Notes: a model not told the origin generated them from the letters alone. Numbered from the stretch's first letter, positions 41,882-51,292 are shown. The stretch: DNA of 64,000 nucleotides from Budvicia aquatica DSM 5075 = ATCC 35567 (GCF_000427805.1 NZ_KE386588.1:197444-261443), one strand, 5' to 3'. Numbers and translations are program-made.

Positions 41882-41989
41882 TATTTCGATGACTAAAACA
41901 CGCAACAACAATGGGCTAGAACGACTGAAAACAATGTGTGGTCGCTATTGTCGCGCGTATTGTAACAATTGAAAAGGCGTTAAAGGGTA

Positions 41990-42763
41990 TTATTTATGCC
42001 TATTTCTGTCATCCGGATTATCAATCGCACTCAAAATCCCCCGCAGGATATTAATTTCCTGACTTTCGGGCCGAGAACGGTTAATTAAACGGCGAAGTTT
42101 ATTCATCACCTGTCCCGGATGGGAAGCTCGAATAAAACCGATATCAAGCAATACAGTTTCCAGATGCTGATAGAAACGTTCAAGATCCTCCGCTAAGGGA
42201 TAAACCTCTGCTTCAGTCGGCTGTGGTTCAGCATGATTAGCCTGTTGGTCAAGCCACGCCACCCGAATTTCATAAGCTAGAATTTGTACTGCCATTGCTA
42301 AGTTTAGCGAACTGTAATCAGGGTTAGCCGGAATAGCGACGTGATAATGACATTTCTGTAGCTCGTCATTGGTTAAACCGACACGCTCACGGCCAAAGAC
42401 TAAAGCAACCGGCGCCTGAGCGGCTTCTTGGGTCATTTTGACTCCACACTCACGCGGTTCCAACATTGGCCATTGTAAGGTTCGCGATCGGGCACTGGTA
42501 CCTACCACCAAGCGACAGCCAACTAAGGCTTCATCCAGCGTATCGACAATTGAAGCCTTACCAATAATATCGCTGGCGCCCGCGGCGAGGGCAATAGCCT
42601 GAGAGTCCGGCCGGACTAATGGATTAACTAAATATAAGTTGGTCAGTCCCATGGTTTTCATGGCCCGGGCAGTAGAGCCCATATTGCCGGTATGAGAAGT
42701 TTCAACCAAAACAATGCGGATATTGTCTAATCCGGTGATTATCTGTGACGTAAGCTCTGACAT
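41990..42763 (-). CDS. trmJ: tRNA (cytidine/uridine-2'-O)-methyltransferase TrmJ
   Basis: SPOUT methyltransferase that modifies Nm32 of tRNAs. The motifs [14 protein letters not shown] and [15 protein letters not shown] are present. Start at 42763 ([18 protein letters not shown]) gives 257 residues; a frame open to 42811 is longer than the family and was not chosen. It lies between iscR and the divergent suhB, as in E. coli. Confidence 0.95.
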   Translation of the reverse strand: MSELTSQIITGLDNIRIVLVETSHTGNMGSTARAMKTMGLTNLYLVNPLVRPDSQAIALAAGASDIIGKASIVDTLDEALVGCRLVVGTSARSRTLQWPMLEPRECGVKMTQEAAQAPVALVFGRERVGLTNDELQKCHYHVAIPANPDYSSLNLAMAVQILAYEIRVAWLDQQANHAEPQPTEAEVYPLAEDLERFYQHLETVLLDIGFIRASHPGQVMNKLRRLINRSRPESQEINILRGILSAIDNPDDRNRHK

Positions 42764-42838
42764 AGGAACAAAATTCTGCGCGCTAAAAGTTGTGGAGAAG
42801 AATGGTAACACAGCCTATGTATTTTGCCGATCCTCTGG

Positions 42839-42844
42839 TATACT
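42839..42844 (+). promoter_or_regulatory. Extended -10 promoter of suhB
   Basis: TGGTATACT (TGn plus TATACT) lies 52 bp upstream of the suhB ATG. There is only a poor -35, consistent with an extended -10 promoter. Confidence 0.6.
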
Positions 42845-42895
42845 TTGCGCCGTTTTAAGTTTCTCCTGTTCTTTAACATTTAGTGGAAGATACCC

Positions 42896-43699
42896 ATGCA
42901 TCCTATGCTGAACATAGCCGTACGCGCTGCGCGCAAGGCCGGTAACCTGATCGCCAAGTTTTATGAAACACCTGACGCCGTTGAAGCAAGCCAAAAAGGT
43001 GACAACGATTTCGTTACTAACGTTGATCGCGAAGCTGAACATTTAATTATTGAAGTGATTCGCAAAGCTTACCCTCAACACACCATCATCAGCGAGGAAC
43101 GCGGTGAAATGGCCGGAGAAGATCCGGACGTTCAATGGATTATCGATCCACTAGATGGCACCACCAATTTCATCAGACGCCTTCCACATTTTTGTGTCTC
43201 TATCGCCGTTCGCGTTAAAGGCCGTACCGAAGTTGCCGTTGTTTATGACCCAATGCGCAATGAACTCTTTACCTCTACCCGCGGTCAGGGTGCTCAACTA
43301 AACGGTTACCGCCTGCGCGGTTCAAATGCTAAAGATCTTTCCGGTACTATTCTTGCTACGGGTTTCCCGTTCAAACTGAAGCAACACTCAGCAACCTATA
43401 TCAATATTGTGGGTAAATTATTTACTCAATGCGCCGACTTCCGTCGCACCGGTTCAGCTGCGTTAGATCTGGCATACGTCGCCTCTTCTCGCGTTGACGG
43501 CTTTTTTGAGATTGGTCTGAAACCTTGGGATTTTGCTGCCGGAGAGTTACTGGTTCGCGAGTCTGGTGGTATTGTGACTGACTTTGTTGGCGGCCATAAT
43601 TCGTATGTTTCTGGCAACATCGTTGCAGGAAACCCGCGGGTAGTGAAAGCGCTGCTTTCCACCATGCGTGACGAACTGAGTGATGCACTTAAGCGTTAA
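42896..43699 (+). CDS. suhB: Inositol-1-monophosphatase / rRNA transcription factor SuhB
   Basis: Mg-dependent inositol monophosphatase fold; in E. coli it also takes part in rRNA antitermination and ribosome maturation. The 267 residues match exactly. The metal-binding motif DPLDGTTNF and the second signature WDFAAGELLVRESGG are intact. Divergent from trmJ. Confidence 0.98.
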   Translation: MHPMLNIAVRAARKAGNLIAKFYETPDAVEASQKGDNDFVTNVDREAEHLIIEVIRKAYPQHTIISEERGEMAGEDPDVQWIIDPLDGTTNFIRRLPHFCVSIAVRVKGRTEVAVVYDPMRNELFTSTRGQGAQLNGYRLRGSNAKDLSGTILATGFPFKLKQHSATYINIVGKLFTQCADFRRTGSAALDLAYVASSRVDGFFEIGLKPWDFAAGELLVRESGGIVTDFVGGHNSYVSGNIVAGNPRVVKALLSTMRDELSDALKR

Positions 43700-43707
43700 T
43701 CATTTTA

Positions 43708-43743
43708 TTATCGGGCAATAAATATAGTGTTATTGCCCGATAA
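43708..43743. terminator. Hairpin between convergent suhB and GDPD genes
   Basis: Perfect 14-bp stem TTATCGGGCAATAA/TTATTGCCCGATAA located 9 bp after suhB and 39 bp before the end of the convergent gene. There is no long U-tract on either side. It probably acts for both transcripts. Confidence 0.65.
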
Positions 43744-43781
43744 GCCTCTTAATCCTCAAAGGCAAAAGATCGACCAAGCAC

Positions 43782-44507
43782 CTAGCGTGAAAAATTCTGG
43801 GCAAAATCAGTAAAAATCCCATCGACTCCCCAGTTAAACAGCTCATTAGCCCTATCTTTGGCGTTCACCGTCCAGACATTGACTTTATACCCTCGATCCT
43901 TAAACATTTTGACCTGTTCGCGAGTTAATCCATCGTTTTGCGGATGGATATATTGCGCCCCGGTCCACTCCATAATCACATGCCAGTCATCATTTAAAGT
44001 CTGATTTTCAAACAGGCAAGCGATTGGGGCTTCAGGTCGGATTTTTTTAAATTCGGCTAGAAGAATGGGGTTAAAGCTAGAGATAATATATTCACGTTCA
44101 GGAGCAAGCTGTTCTAGCGCCGCGTTCAGCCCATCGAGTAAATCACGGCTAGCCTGAACGTTAGACTCACAAGATTTGATTTCAATATTGGCATTCAGCT
44201 TATAGCGATTCATGACCTCAATCAGTTGATCTAAGGTCGGTATGGGTTCTTCCAAATAATCGTGACTAAACCAGCTACCGGCATCAATATCAGCGAGGTC
44301 TTGTTTATTTATATCAAATAGCAGGCCGGAACGGTTAGTACAGCGATCCAGCGTTGAGTCATGGGAAACGACAATGGTACCGTCGTGCAGAATATCGATA
44401 TCACACTCAAACCAACCAACACGGTAATCGGCACAGAGTTTAAAAGCCGAGAGTGTATTTTCAGGAGCCAGTGAAGACATGCCGCGATGGGCATAGATAG
44501 TTCTCAT
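43782..44507 (-). CDS. Glycerophosphodiester phosphodiesterase, cytoplasmic UgpQ-like
   Basis: A 241-residue TIM-barrel GDPD without signal peptide. It has the catalytic HRG and PENT motifs at the N-terminus (YAHRGMSSLAPENT), the metal ligands ECDID, SHDSTLDR and NIEIKS, and a terminal GVDGIFTD. Hydrolyses glycerophosphodiesters to G3P and alcohol. Length and lack of signal fit UgpQ rather than periplasmic GlpQ, but the ugp locus is not here. Confidence 0.9.
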   Translation of the reverse strand: MRTIYAHRGMSSLAPENTLSAFKLCADYRVGWFECDIDILHDGTIVVSHDSTLDRCTNRSGLLFDINKQDLADIDAGSWFSHDYLEEPIPTLDQLIEVMNRYKLNANIEIKSCESNVQASRDLLDGLNAALEQLAPEREYIISSFNPILLAEFKKIRPEAPIACLFENQTLNDDWHVIMEWTGAQYIHPQNDGLTREQVKMFKDRGYKVNVWTVNAKDRANELFNWGVDGIFTDFAQNFSR

Positions 44508-44547
44508 AACGCATCCTTATTATTTAATAATAACGACTATTAAGAAT

Positions 44548-45549
44548 CTAAAAAATACGGATACCACCCATAGCCGCGGGAGAAGCCGCATAGTAAAGAA
44601 TCATTCCAGCCAGAATGAGCAACACACCACCTGTAAATGAGAGAGAATATATCGCGACTCGCCCCCATAATTTGCGGCCTCTGGTTACCGTCAGACGTTC
44701 GGCCAGACGGCGAGAAAAATGGACCAGTAGAGCTAATAATGAAATCGTAGTTGCAGTTCCAACTGCCATTACCATAGCTGAAGCCATGCCCCAGTAATAG
44801 GCATCAATCACTTTTGAGAATAACAGCACTAATATTGCACCGGAGCACGGGCGTAAACCAATAGAAAAAATAATGGCCAGGTTGGTTTTCCATCCACCGC
44901 CGGCTGAAAGCTCATTCTCGGTAGGAAGATGCCGATGCCCGCAGCCACAATCAGCGCTGTGCACATGTTCTGCATCAATGGGCGTCAGAGAGCGAATGTT
45001 AATTCTGTTGGCCTTTGACGTCGCCATCAGATTACGCAAAGCCCGGTAACTGATAATTCCACCAATTAGCACAATGAATAAATAGCTCCCCTTTTCCATC
45101 CAGAAGCTACTTTGGTGTAAAGAGCGTGAAGAGAGCTGCAATATATAAGTAACCGTCGTCACCAATACAATCGCTACGATGCCCTGCACCATTGATGCTG
45201 CAATGGTCAGTAACAGGCTATTGCGAAGTTTTAACGGGTGGGTTGCCAGATAGGCGGTAATAATAATTTTACCGTGCCCGGGTCCTGCTGAATGAAGTAC
45301 GCCATAGACAAAACTGAACGCCATCAGCATGGCGCCAGTTTCCAGAGGATGTGTTTTAACTTCCTGTAATAATCCTACCAGTTGCTGATGAAGGGACTTC
45401 TGCCAGAGAGCGCTTTGTAATACTAGATCCGGCCACTTTAGCCAAATCACCCCGCCTAACAGTAGCAATACCACCAAACAGACATAGAGCGGCCATAAAC
45501 TCTGATTGCTCTGTTTTTTCTGATTTTTGTCTGAATGGGTTATTTGCAT
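44548..45549 (-). CDS. Nickel/cobalt transporter, NicO/RcnA family
   Basis: A 333-residue polytopic membrane protein with about seven helices. It has the family motif HSAGPGHGKIIITAYL and a second conserved GLRPCSGAILVLLFS. A histidine/cysteine-rich loop (EHVHSADCGCGHRHLP) could bind metal. Its start overlaps the end of the DUF1007 gene by 10 bp, so they are translated together. Efflux or uptake of Ni, Co or Zn is possible; the exact metal is unknown. Confidence 0.88.
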   Translation of the reverse strand: MQITHSDKNQKKQSNQSLWPLYVCLVVLLLLGGVIWLKWPDLVLQSALWQKSLHQQLVGLLQEVKTHPLETGAMLMAFSFVYGVLHSAGPGHGKIIITAYLATHPLKLRNSLLLTIAASMVQGIVAIVLVTTVTYILQLSSRSLHQSSFWMEKGSYLFIVLIGGIISYRALRNLMATSKANRINIRSLTPIDAEHVHSADCGCGHRHLPTENELSAGGGWKTNLAIIFSIGLRPCSGAILVLLFSKVIDAYYWGMASAMVMAVGTATTISLLALLVHFSRRLAERLTVTRGRKLWGRVAIYSLSFTGGVLLILAGMILYYAASPAAMGGIRIF

Positions 45550-46166
45550 GTAATCGTCACGGTTTGAGCAAACTGACTTCCCAGTGCCATATCCTCTTCA
45601 GGCGCATCATCTTTATCCAGAGACTGGGCATAGTCCAACAATGAGGCGTCAGGTTTCGGTGTATCGATACTAACACTACAGCTAGCGGCAATATCAGCCG
45701 GCAGCCGGAAATTATCATCTTCTACATAGCTCATATCGACGTAATAACTCTGCTCATAAGTAGAGATAGTAATGACATTATTGACCAGCGATACCGGTTT
45801 TTCCAGCGGTAGCACAAAGCTCAGAATAGCTTTGTTTCCCTTTCGGGATAGGGCATATTTTTCCGGTTTTTTGCCGAATTCAACCGGCTGTCCGCCCGAG
45901 CGCATCTCGGTGAAATAGTTCTGAATAGCAGCATTGGCGATAAGCTCATCCGCCATAGATTGCCATATGGCCGGGCTATCTTTTGCCAGAGAGGCATCGT
46001 GTAATAATTCAGCCGAAGTCATTTCATCCATCGACCAGACCATGTTGATGCCCGTGATTGTCTGATTCTCAGTGACTAAACTGGAGTCTAAATCAATAAA
46101 ACTATGAGGGTGGGCCCAGACAAACGGGCTTATCATGCTCAATATCAACGCCAGTATTCTGATCAT
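45540..46166 (-). CDS. DUF1007 family periplasmic protein, partner of the metal transporter
   Basis: A 208-residue exported protein: signal peptide MIRILALILSMISPFVWA, then mature N-terminus HPHSF with a possible metal-binding His pair. DUF1007 proteins are often coded next to NicO transporters, and this pair overlaps by 10 bp. The ATG at 46166 lies 2 bases from an ERIC element, and its apparent Shine-Dalgarno AGGG is inside the ERIC. An open frame to 46304 is ERIC-derived sequence without coding character. Confidence 0.88.
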   Translation of the reverse strand: MIRILALILSMISPFVWAHPHSFIDLDSSLVTENQTITGINMVWSMDEMTSAELLHDASLAKDSPAIWQSMADELIANAAIQNYFTEMRSGGQPVEFGKKPEKYALSRKGNKAILSFVLPLEKPVSLVNNVITISTYEQSYYVDMSYVEDDNFRLPADIAASCSVSIDTPKPDASLLDYAQSLDKDDAPEEDMALGSQFAQTVTITCK

Positions 46167-46168
46167 TC

Positions 46169-46295
46169 TATACCCTAAATAATTCAAGTTGCTTGAAGCC
46201 GGCAAGTTCGAGAGTCGGCAGGAGCATCGCCCACTATGTGACAGGTGCGAACGAGCGCAGCCAACACCCAAACAACTTGAAGGATGACGGGTATA
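46169..46295. repeat. ERIC element, full length (127 bp)
   Basis: Starts TATACCCTAAATAATTCAAG and ends with CAACTTGAAGGATGACGGGTATA (46273-46295). The centre carries GCGCAGCCAAC (46255-46265). Exactly 127 bp, the standard ERIC length. It separates the rhodanese gene from the DUF1007 gene and reaches almost to the latter's start codon. Confidence 0.9.
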
Positions 46296-46310
46296 AACTA
46301 TCACGGCTAA

Positions 46311-46694
46311 TTATTGTTTATCTAGCGGGTAGTTTGCTTCATTCCATGCACGATAGCCGCCGTCCATTGATAACACTTGGCTATACCCCATTTTTTGGAT
46401 GCTTTCTGCTGCCAGCGCCGAACGGTAACCACCACCGCAATAGAGGATAATTGGCGTTGTTTTATCAGGAACTCGGGTTTCGATATCTCGTTCTAATACG
46501 CCTCGCCCTAAGTGCTGAGCACCCGGGATATGGTCTTTATTCCACTCACTTTCTTCTCTGACATCGAGCACCAGAGGAGCGGTACCTGAATCAATCATCG
46601 CCTTAACCTGCCCGATACTAATTTCATCTACATTCTTACGAGCCGCTTCACATAGTTGTTCAAAACCAGGATTATGCTTCTTCATTAAATTCAC
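46311..46694 (-). CDS. Single-domain rhodanese (sulfurtransferase)
   Basis: A 127-residue cytoplasmic rhodanese homology domain with the active-site loop YCGGGYRSALAA (catalytic Cys) and DVREESEW. It can carry persulfide sulfur, but the substrate is unknown. It lies upstream of the DUF1007 gene with an ERIC between, and is not the two-domain SseA that E. coli has elsewhere in this region. Confidence 0.9.
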   Translation of the reverse strand: MNLMKKHNPGFEQLCEAARKNVDEISIGQVKAMIDSGTAPLVLDVREESEWNKDHIPGAQHLGRGVLERDIETRVPDKTTPIILYCGGGYRSALAAESIQKMGYSQVLSMDGGYRAWNEANYPLDKQ

Positions 46695-46740
46695 CTTTAT
46701 TATCAGAAGTTATCGCTTCTCATCAGATTCAAACCAATTT

Positions 46741-46897
46741 TATAGCCAAAATAGTTCGAGTTGCATCGCTGCTTGCAGCGGCCTTATCGAGGCAAAGCCA
46801 ATGAATAGACCATGTTGTCCCGAATCACTTACTCAGAGAAGTGATTCGGGTGACCGGGCGCAACCTGCAAAGATGCAGCTTGAAGTATGACGGGTAC
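46741..46897. repeat. ERIC-like element, enlarged variant (157 bp)
   Basis: Termini TATAGCCAAAATAGTTCGAG (46741-46760) and CTTGAAGTATGACGGGTAC (46879-46897) are ERIC-like. The interior is longer and contains a 12-bp perfect stem CCCGAATCACTT/AAGTGATTCGGG. It lies between the rhodanese gene and the glyA terminator. Confidence 0.75.
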
Positions 46898-46901
46898 AGC
46901 T

Positions 46902-46943
46902 AAAAAAAACAGGCGCCATATGTATAAATATAACGCCTGTTTT
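46902..46943 (-). terminator. Terminator of glyA
   Basis: Stem AAAACAGGCG/CGCCTGTTTT with an A/T-rich loop. On the minus strand it runs into eight T residues. It is separated from the glyA stop by an ERIC remnant. Confidence 0.85.
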
Positions 46944-46962
46944 ATTAAGTCACATTTCACAC

Positions 46963-47017
46963 TATACCCAAAATAATTCTAGTCACCAGCCAAGTAACTT
47001 GAAGTATGACGGGTATA
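46963..47017. repeat. ERIC element, terminal repeats only
   Basis: 55 bp: TATACCCAAAATAATTCTAG joined to AACTTGAAGTATGACGGGTATA (from 46996). The core is absent. Positioned 29 bp after the glyA stop, between the gene and its terminator. Confidence 0.85.
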
Positions 47018-47046
47018 TATGAAAATGAGCCTATAAGCTGCCAATA

Positions 47047-48300
47047 TTATGCGTAAACCGGGTAACGGGCGCAAACATCCAGAACTTTGGCTTTGATGCG
47101 TTCGATTGTTGCTTCATCGCCCATGTTGTCAAGAATGTCACAAATCCAGCCGGCAAGTTCACGAACTTCAGCATCTTTGAAACCACGGCGGGTGACGGCC
47201 GGCGTACCAATACGTACGCCTGAAGTCACAAACGGGCTTCTTGGATCGTTAGGTACGCTGTTTTTATTTACCGTAATATTAGCTCTGCCTAGTGCTGCAT
47301 CAGCATCTTTACCGGTGATATCTTTATCAACCAGGTCCAGCAGCATCAGGTGGTTTTCAGTACCACCGGAGACAATTTTATATCCACGAGATTGAAATAC
47401 TTCAACCATTGCCTTGGCGTTCTTGGCAACTAATTGTTGATAAGTTTTAAACTCTGGCTCCATGGCTTCTTTTAATGCAACGGCTTTACCCGCAATCACA
47501 TGCATCAATGGGCCACCTTGGCCACCGGGGAACACCGCTGAATTCAGTTTCTTATACAGATCTTCATCACCGCCGTTGGCTAAAATCAGTCCACCGCGCG
47601 GGCCAGCCAGAGTTTTGTGCGTCGTCGTGGTCACCACGTGAGCATGGGGAACCGGGTTAGGATAAACACCGGCAGCAACTAAACCCGCAACGTGGGCCAT
47701 ATCGACAAATAGATATGCTCCGATGCTGTCTGCGATTTCACGCATTTTGGCCCAGTCAACCACGCCTGAATAGGCAGAGAAGCCACCGATAATCATTTTT
47801 GGTTTATGTGCTTGCGCTTGAGCTGCCAGATCGGCGTAGTCAATCTTGCCGCTTTCATCGATACCGTAAGGGACGATGTCATACAATTTACCGGAGAAGT
47901 TAACCGGTGAACCGTGAGTTAAGTGACCGCCATGGGCCAGATTCATACCCAGCACTTTATCGCCCGGGTTCAGCAGAGCCATGTAAACAGCGGCGTTAGC
48001 CTGAGAACCTGAATGTGGCTGTACGTTGGCATAATCAGCCCCAAACAGCTCTTTTGCGCGGTCGATAGCCAGTTGTTCTACGATATCTACGTATTCACAG
48101 CCACCGTAATAGCGCTTGCCCGGATACCCTTCTGCATATTTATTGGTTAACTGGGTACCCTGTGCCTGCATAACACGCGGGCTGGTGTAGTTTTCAGAAG
48201 CAATCAATTCGATATGCTCTTCTTGGCGAACATTCTCTTTTTGTATGGCCTGCCATAACTCGGCATCATAATCGGCAATGTTCATTTCTCGCTTTAACAT
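47047..48300 (-). CDS. glyA: Serine hydroxymethyltransferase
   Basis: PLP enzyme that converts serine and THF to glycine and 5,10-methylene-THF; main source of one-carbon units. From the ATG at 48300 it has 417 residues, the E. coli length. The PLP lysine lies in [19 protein letters not shown] Shine-Dalgarno precedes this start; an in-frame start two codons earlier (48306) lies next to it. Divergent from hmp, with a PurR box in the shared region. Confidence 0.98.
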   Translation of the reverse strand: MLKREMNIADYDAELWQAIQKENVRQEEHIELIASENYTSPRVMQAQGTQLTNKYAEGYPGKRYYGGCEYVDIVEQLAIDRAKELFGADYANVQPHSGSQANAAVYMALLNPGDKVLGMNLAHGGHLTHGSPVNFSGKLYDIVPYGIDESGKIDYADLAAQAQAHKPKMIIGGFSAYSGVVDWAKMREIADSIGAYLFVDMAHVAGLVAAGVYPNPVPHAHVVTTTTHKTLAGPRGGLILANGGDEDLYKKLNSAVFPGGQGGPLMHVIAGKAVALKEAMEPEFKTYQQLVAKNAKAMVEVFQSRGYKIVSGGTENHLMLLDLVDKDITGKDADAALGRANITVNKNSVPNDPRSPFVTSGVRIGTPAVTRRGFKDAEVRELAGWICDILDNMGDEATIERIKAKVLDVCARYPVYA

Positions 48301-48410
48301 CCGCATCTCCTGAATAAGCTAATTCAACTGGCAAAAGGTGCAACTAAGTGCAACGTGGTTCCAGTGTAATATGTTTTCATCTTGTTAAATAGACCCAAAT
48401 GAAGGTTTTT

Positions 48411-48426
48411 ACGCAAACGATTGCAT
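48411..48426. promoter_or_regulatory. PurR operator upstream of glyA
   Basis: ACGCAAACGATTGCAT matches the PurR consensus ANGCAANCGNTTNCNT at every fixed base. E. coli glyA is known to be repressed by PurR. It lies 111 bp before the glyA start and about 60 bp from the hmp operator. Confidence 0.85.
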
Positions 48427-48485
48427 ATTCAAGGTAGCCGCTGAAAGCCATTTAAAAATATTTTACATTGATATAAATCAATAAT

Positions 48486-48508
48486 AAGATGCATTTTAAA
48501 TACAGCTT
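48486..48508. promoter_or_regulatory. NsrR-like operator upstream of hmp
   Basis: AAGATGCATTT-T-AAATACAGCTT is an 11-1-11 inverted repeat (9 of 11 pairs), which matches the NsrR site type of hmp and ytfE. It ends 30 bp before the hmp ATG, suited to NO-responsive repression. Confidence 0.8.
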
Positions 48509-48538
48509 AATGCATAGCTAAAATATTGAGGAACACCC

Positions 48539-49729
48539 ATGTTAGACAGCCAAACTATCGCTATTGTTAAATCTACAATCCCTGTTCTGGTTGAAACCGG
48601 ACCTAAATTAACCGGTTACTTTTATGAGCGAATGTTCAAACATAATCCTGAACTAAAAGATATTTTTAACCTAAGCCACCAGCAAAGCGGGGCTCAGCGA
48701 GAAGCATTATTTGGTGCTATTTGTGCCTATGCTTCAAATATTGAAAACCTGTCGGCAATACTCCCTGCCGTTGAACGTATTGCACAAAAACATGCCAGCT
48801 TTAATATTCAGCCAGAGCAATACAATATTGTAGGTCATCACTTGTTGGCGACCATTGATGAATTACTGCATCCGGGCACAGAAGTCATTGAAGCCTGGGG
48901 TAAAGCCTATCAGGTATTGGCCAACGTGTTTATTCAACGAGAAGCCCAGATCTACCAGCAAACCGCTGATGAACAGGGGGGTTGGAAAGGACTAAGAGAA
49001 TTTCGCATCGTTAAAAAACAAAAAGAAAGTGATGTTATCACCAGCTTTGAACTGGCTCCGGTCGATAATAAGCCTGTTGTCGATTATGCTGCCGGCCAAT
49101 ATATTGCTGTCTATCTGCAAGGTGAGCAGTTGGAAAATCAAGAAATTCGTCAATACTCACTAACCCGCTCACCAAATGGTAAAACTTATCGAATTGCCGT
49201 AAAGCGAGAGGATCAAGGTAAGGCGTCGAACTACCTGCATAATGTTATTCAGGAAGGTGACATTCTGAGCCTGGCACCGCCATACGGAGATTTCTTTATT
49301 GATGTAAAACCGGAAGTATCGGTAGCTTTGATCTCGGCCGGCGTAGGGCTAACCCCGATGTTAGGCATGTTAAATACGCTAAAAGCACAAAATCATCAGG
49401 GGAATATTTACTGGCTGCACGCGGCAGAAAACGGCGCGGCTGCCGCATTCCGTAATGAAGTCACAGAGATTACTGATGCTATGGCTAACGTGCGCCAACA
49501 GGTTTGGTATAACCAACCCAACTCAGATGATATTGCCGGCATTGACTATCATCATCAGGGATTGATGCAGCTTGATATGTCGGAGCACCGTCTATTTAGC
49601 CGGGATATGCAGTATTATTTCTGTGGGCCGGTTGCGTTTATGCAATATATTGCCAAGCAGCTTACTCAGCGTGGAGTAAAAACCGAGCAGTTACACTATG
49701 AGTGCTTCGGCCCGCATAAAATTGTTTAA
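48539..49729 (+). CDS. hmp: Flavohaemoglobin (nitric oxide dioxygenase)
   Basis: Oxidises NO to nitrate with O2 and NAD(P)H in the cytoplasm. The 396 residues equal E. coli Hmp. The N-terminal globin domain (about residues 1-140, proximal His in the QKHASFNI region) is followed by FAD-binding (RQYSLT) and NAD-binding domains ([13 protein letters not shown]) and ends with [13 protein letters not shown] Shine-Dalgarno lies before the ATG. An NsrR-like operator lies upstream. Confidence 0.98.
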   Translation: MLDSQTIAIVKSTIPVLVETGPKLTGYFYERMFKHNPELKDIFNLSHQQSGAQREALFGAICAYASNIENLSAILPAVERIAQKHASFNIQPEQYNIVGHHLLATIDELLHPGTEVIEAWGKAYQVLANVFIQREAQIYQQTADEQGGWKGLREFRIVKKQKESDVITSFELAPVDNKPVVDYAAGQYIAVYLQGEQLENQEIRQYSLTRSPNGKTYRIAVKREDQGKASNYLHNVIQEGDILSLAPPYGDFFIDVKPEVSVALISAGVGLTPMLGMLNTLKAQNHQGNIYWLHAAENGAAAAFRNEVTEITDAMANVRQQVWYNQPNSDDIAGIDYHHQGLMQLDMSEHRLFSRDMQYYFCGPVAFMQYIAKQLTQRGVKTEQLHYECFGPHKIV

Positions 49730-49746
49730 TCTTAATTCGTAAAAGA

Positions 49747-49772
49747 TGCCACCACGGCTATCCATGGTGGCA
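49747..49772. terminator. Hairpin between hmp and the convergent lipoprotein gene
   Basis: 8-bp perfect stem TGCCACCA/TGGTGGCA with a 10-nt loop, 17 bp after hmp. There is no U-tract, so it is a weak bidirectional terminator at best. Confidence 0.5.
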
Positions 49773-49784
49773 CCATAGCCATAG

Positions 49785-51173
49785 CTAAATATCAGTAATT
49801 CGGTCATAGACAATCGCAATATCTTTTTTTATCTTTCTCCACACATCTGAATTAGCCTCATCATAGAGTTGATCTTCTGATTTCCAGCGCCCTTCAGAAT
49901 AATCCTTATATTTTTTCGGCACATCCCCCGAATAGCTGAATTCAGTGTAGTAGGACGAGGCCTTTTCTTGATAGTTATTCTGATAAGAAAATGCGCCGGA
50001 AACGTTTAGCCGGGCACTAAGATCTAGGCGGTTTCGATTTTCAATCTCTTTGCGGTTGAATTTATATTCTTTATAGACATTTTTCTTTTCTAACTCGCCT
50101 TTATCATTTTTAACCATTTCATGGCTGACAACAATGTTTTCGCTTAAGGCTTCAGTACGGCGTTTCTCATGTTCTTTTTTATAATCAGAGTCGATTGATA
50201 AATTGATTACCACGTCAGCAGATGCGGCGGAGCTAGTGAAATCAATAAACGTATAGCGGAGCTCTTTTTCTACTTTAGATTGCAGACCTGAATCAGCCGC
50301 AATATAAACTCGAATCTGTCCCTTATTTTTGTAGTTATTCATTTGTAGCTGAGCATCGTTAACCTGCCCATATTTGGCATACGCTTTATAAGCATCAGCA
50401 TACTTATCAGCCACTCTGCGATAATCATATTTTGAGGTTGCCGTACGACTCAGAGCTACCGCATCTTTATAGTGTTGATCTGATAACTGTTTTTTATCCT
50501 GCTTGTCATATTTAACCGCTAAGCTGCTACTGTTTTTATAACTCCCGTATTGCCTATAAGCTTCTTCAGCAGAGAAAAATGCCGTTGCTGCTGAAGCATA
50601 ATCCTGAGTTTTTACCGCAGCTAATCCACGTTGGTAAAAATCATCAGCATTGAGCGTCGCGTATTTTTTATAATGGCTATCTCTTAGTTGTTTAATATCT
50701 TGGTAGTCATAATATTCAGCACCGGAAGAAAATGCCTTAGCAATGGCTAAGTGGCTATCCTTACCGCTTGGCTTAATGCTTTTACCTTTAAGATAGTATT
50801 GCTCAGCGATATTTTTATTCAGTTGTTCAATCGAGTACTTTCCGGTAAGAAAGCGAATATGATTATCGTAGAACCGATTATTTAAGCGCTTGCGCATCGA
50901 TAATAAATTGTCATAGGCAGATATTTTAGTGCCATAGTCCCCATCAGAAGCGGTAGCAATCTTATTCTCATAGCGAATAACAATATTGTTCACCATTGAA
51001 AACATGCTTTCAGAATCGCTCTCGTTAGGCAGGGTCCCTTTCTTATCCAGATAGTCTGCAATGATGGAAACTGTTTCTTGATAATTACCACTTTTATAAG
51101 CATTTTCAGCTTGCTGAATAGCACAGCCGGAGAGCAATGAAATAATCAGGATAAAAAAAGATAATCGATACAT
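49785..51173 (-). CDS. Lipoprotein of unknown function with helical repeats
   Basis: A 462-residue protein with a lipobox LLSGC (Cys17), so probably a lipoprotein. Repeating helical units with A/Y/K periodicity (about residues 20-285, such as YKSGNYQETVS, YQRGLAAVKTQDYASAA and YADAYKAYAKYGQ) suggest a TPR-like solenoid. The C-terminal 170 residues are richer in beta strand and charged residues. Codon use is more A/T-rich than in neighbours. I do not recognise the family. It is transcribed towards hmp and has its own spacing from glnB. Confidence 0.8.
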   Translation of the reverse strand: MYRLSFFILIISLLSGCAIQQAENAYKSGNYQETVSIIADYLDKKGTLPNESDSESMFSMVNNIVIRYENKIATASDGDYGTKISAYDNLLSMRKRLNNRFYDNHIRFLTGKYSIEQLNKNIAEQYYLKGKSIKPSGKDSHLAIAKAFSSGAEYYDYQDIKQLRDSHYKKYATLNADDFYQRGLAAVKTQDYASAATAFFSAEEAYRQYGSYKNSSSLAVKYDKQDKKQLSDQHYKDAVALSRTATSKYDYRRVADKYADAYKAYAKYGQVNDAQLQMNNYKNKGQIRVYIAADSGLQSKVEKELRYTFIDFTSSAASADVVINLSIDSDYKKEHEKRRTEALSENIVVSHEMVKNDKGELEKKNVYKEYKFNRKEIENRNRLDLSARLNVSGAFSYQNNYQEKASSYYTEFSYSGDVPKKYKDYSEGRWKSEDQLYDEANSDVWRKIKKDIAIVYDRITDI

Positions 51174-51292
51174 GATAACGTCCTGTTAATTAAAAATTGG
51201 CAGAAGCAACAAGACATTAGCATGAATACAGGCAAGGTATTGATAAGATAGCGTAAGAAGTCAGTAAAACCCTATTTTACAAAAGGTCACGA

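Noticed and set aside
46167..46304. N-terminal extension of the DUF1007 open frame
   Set aside because: Translated from an ERIC element; the signal peptide begins at the ATG 46166.
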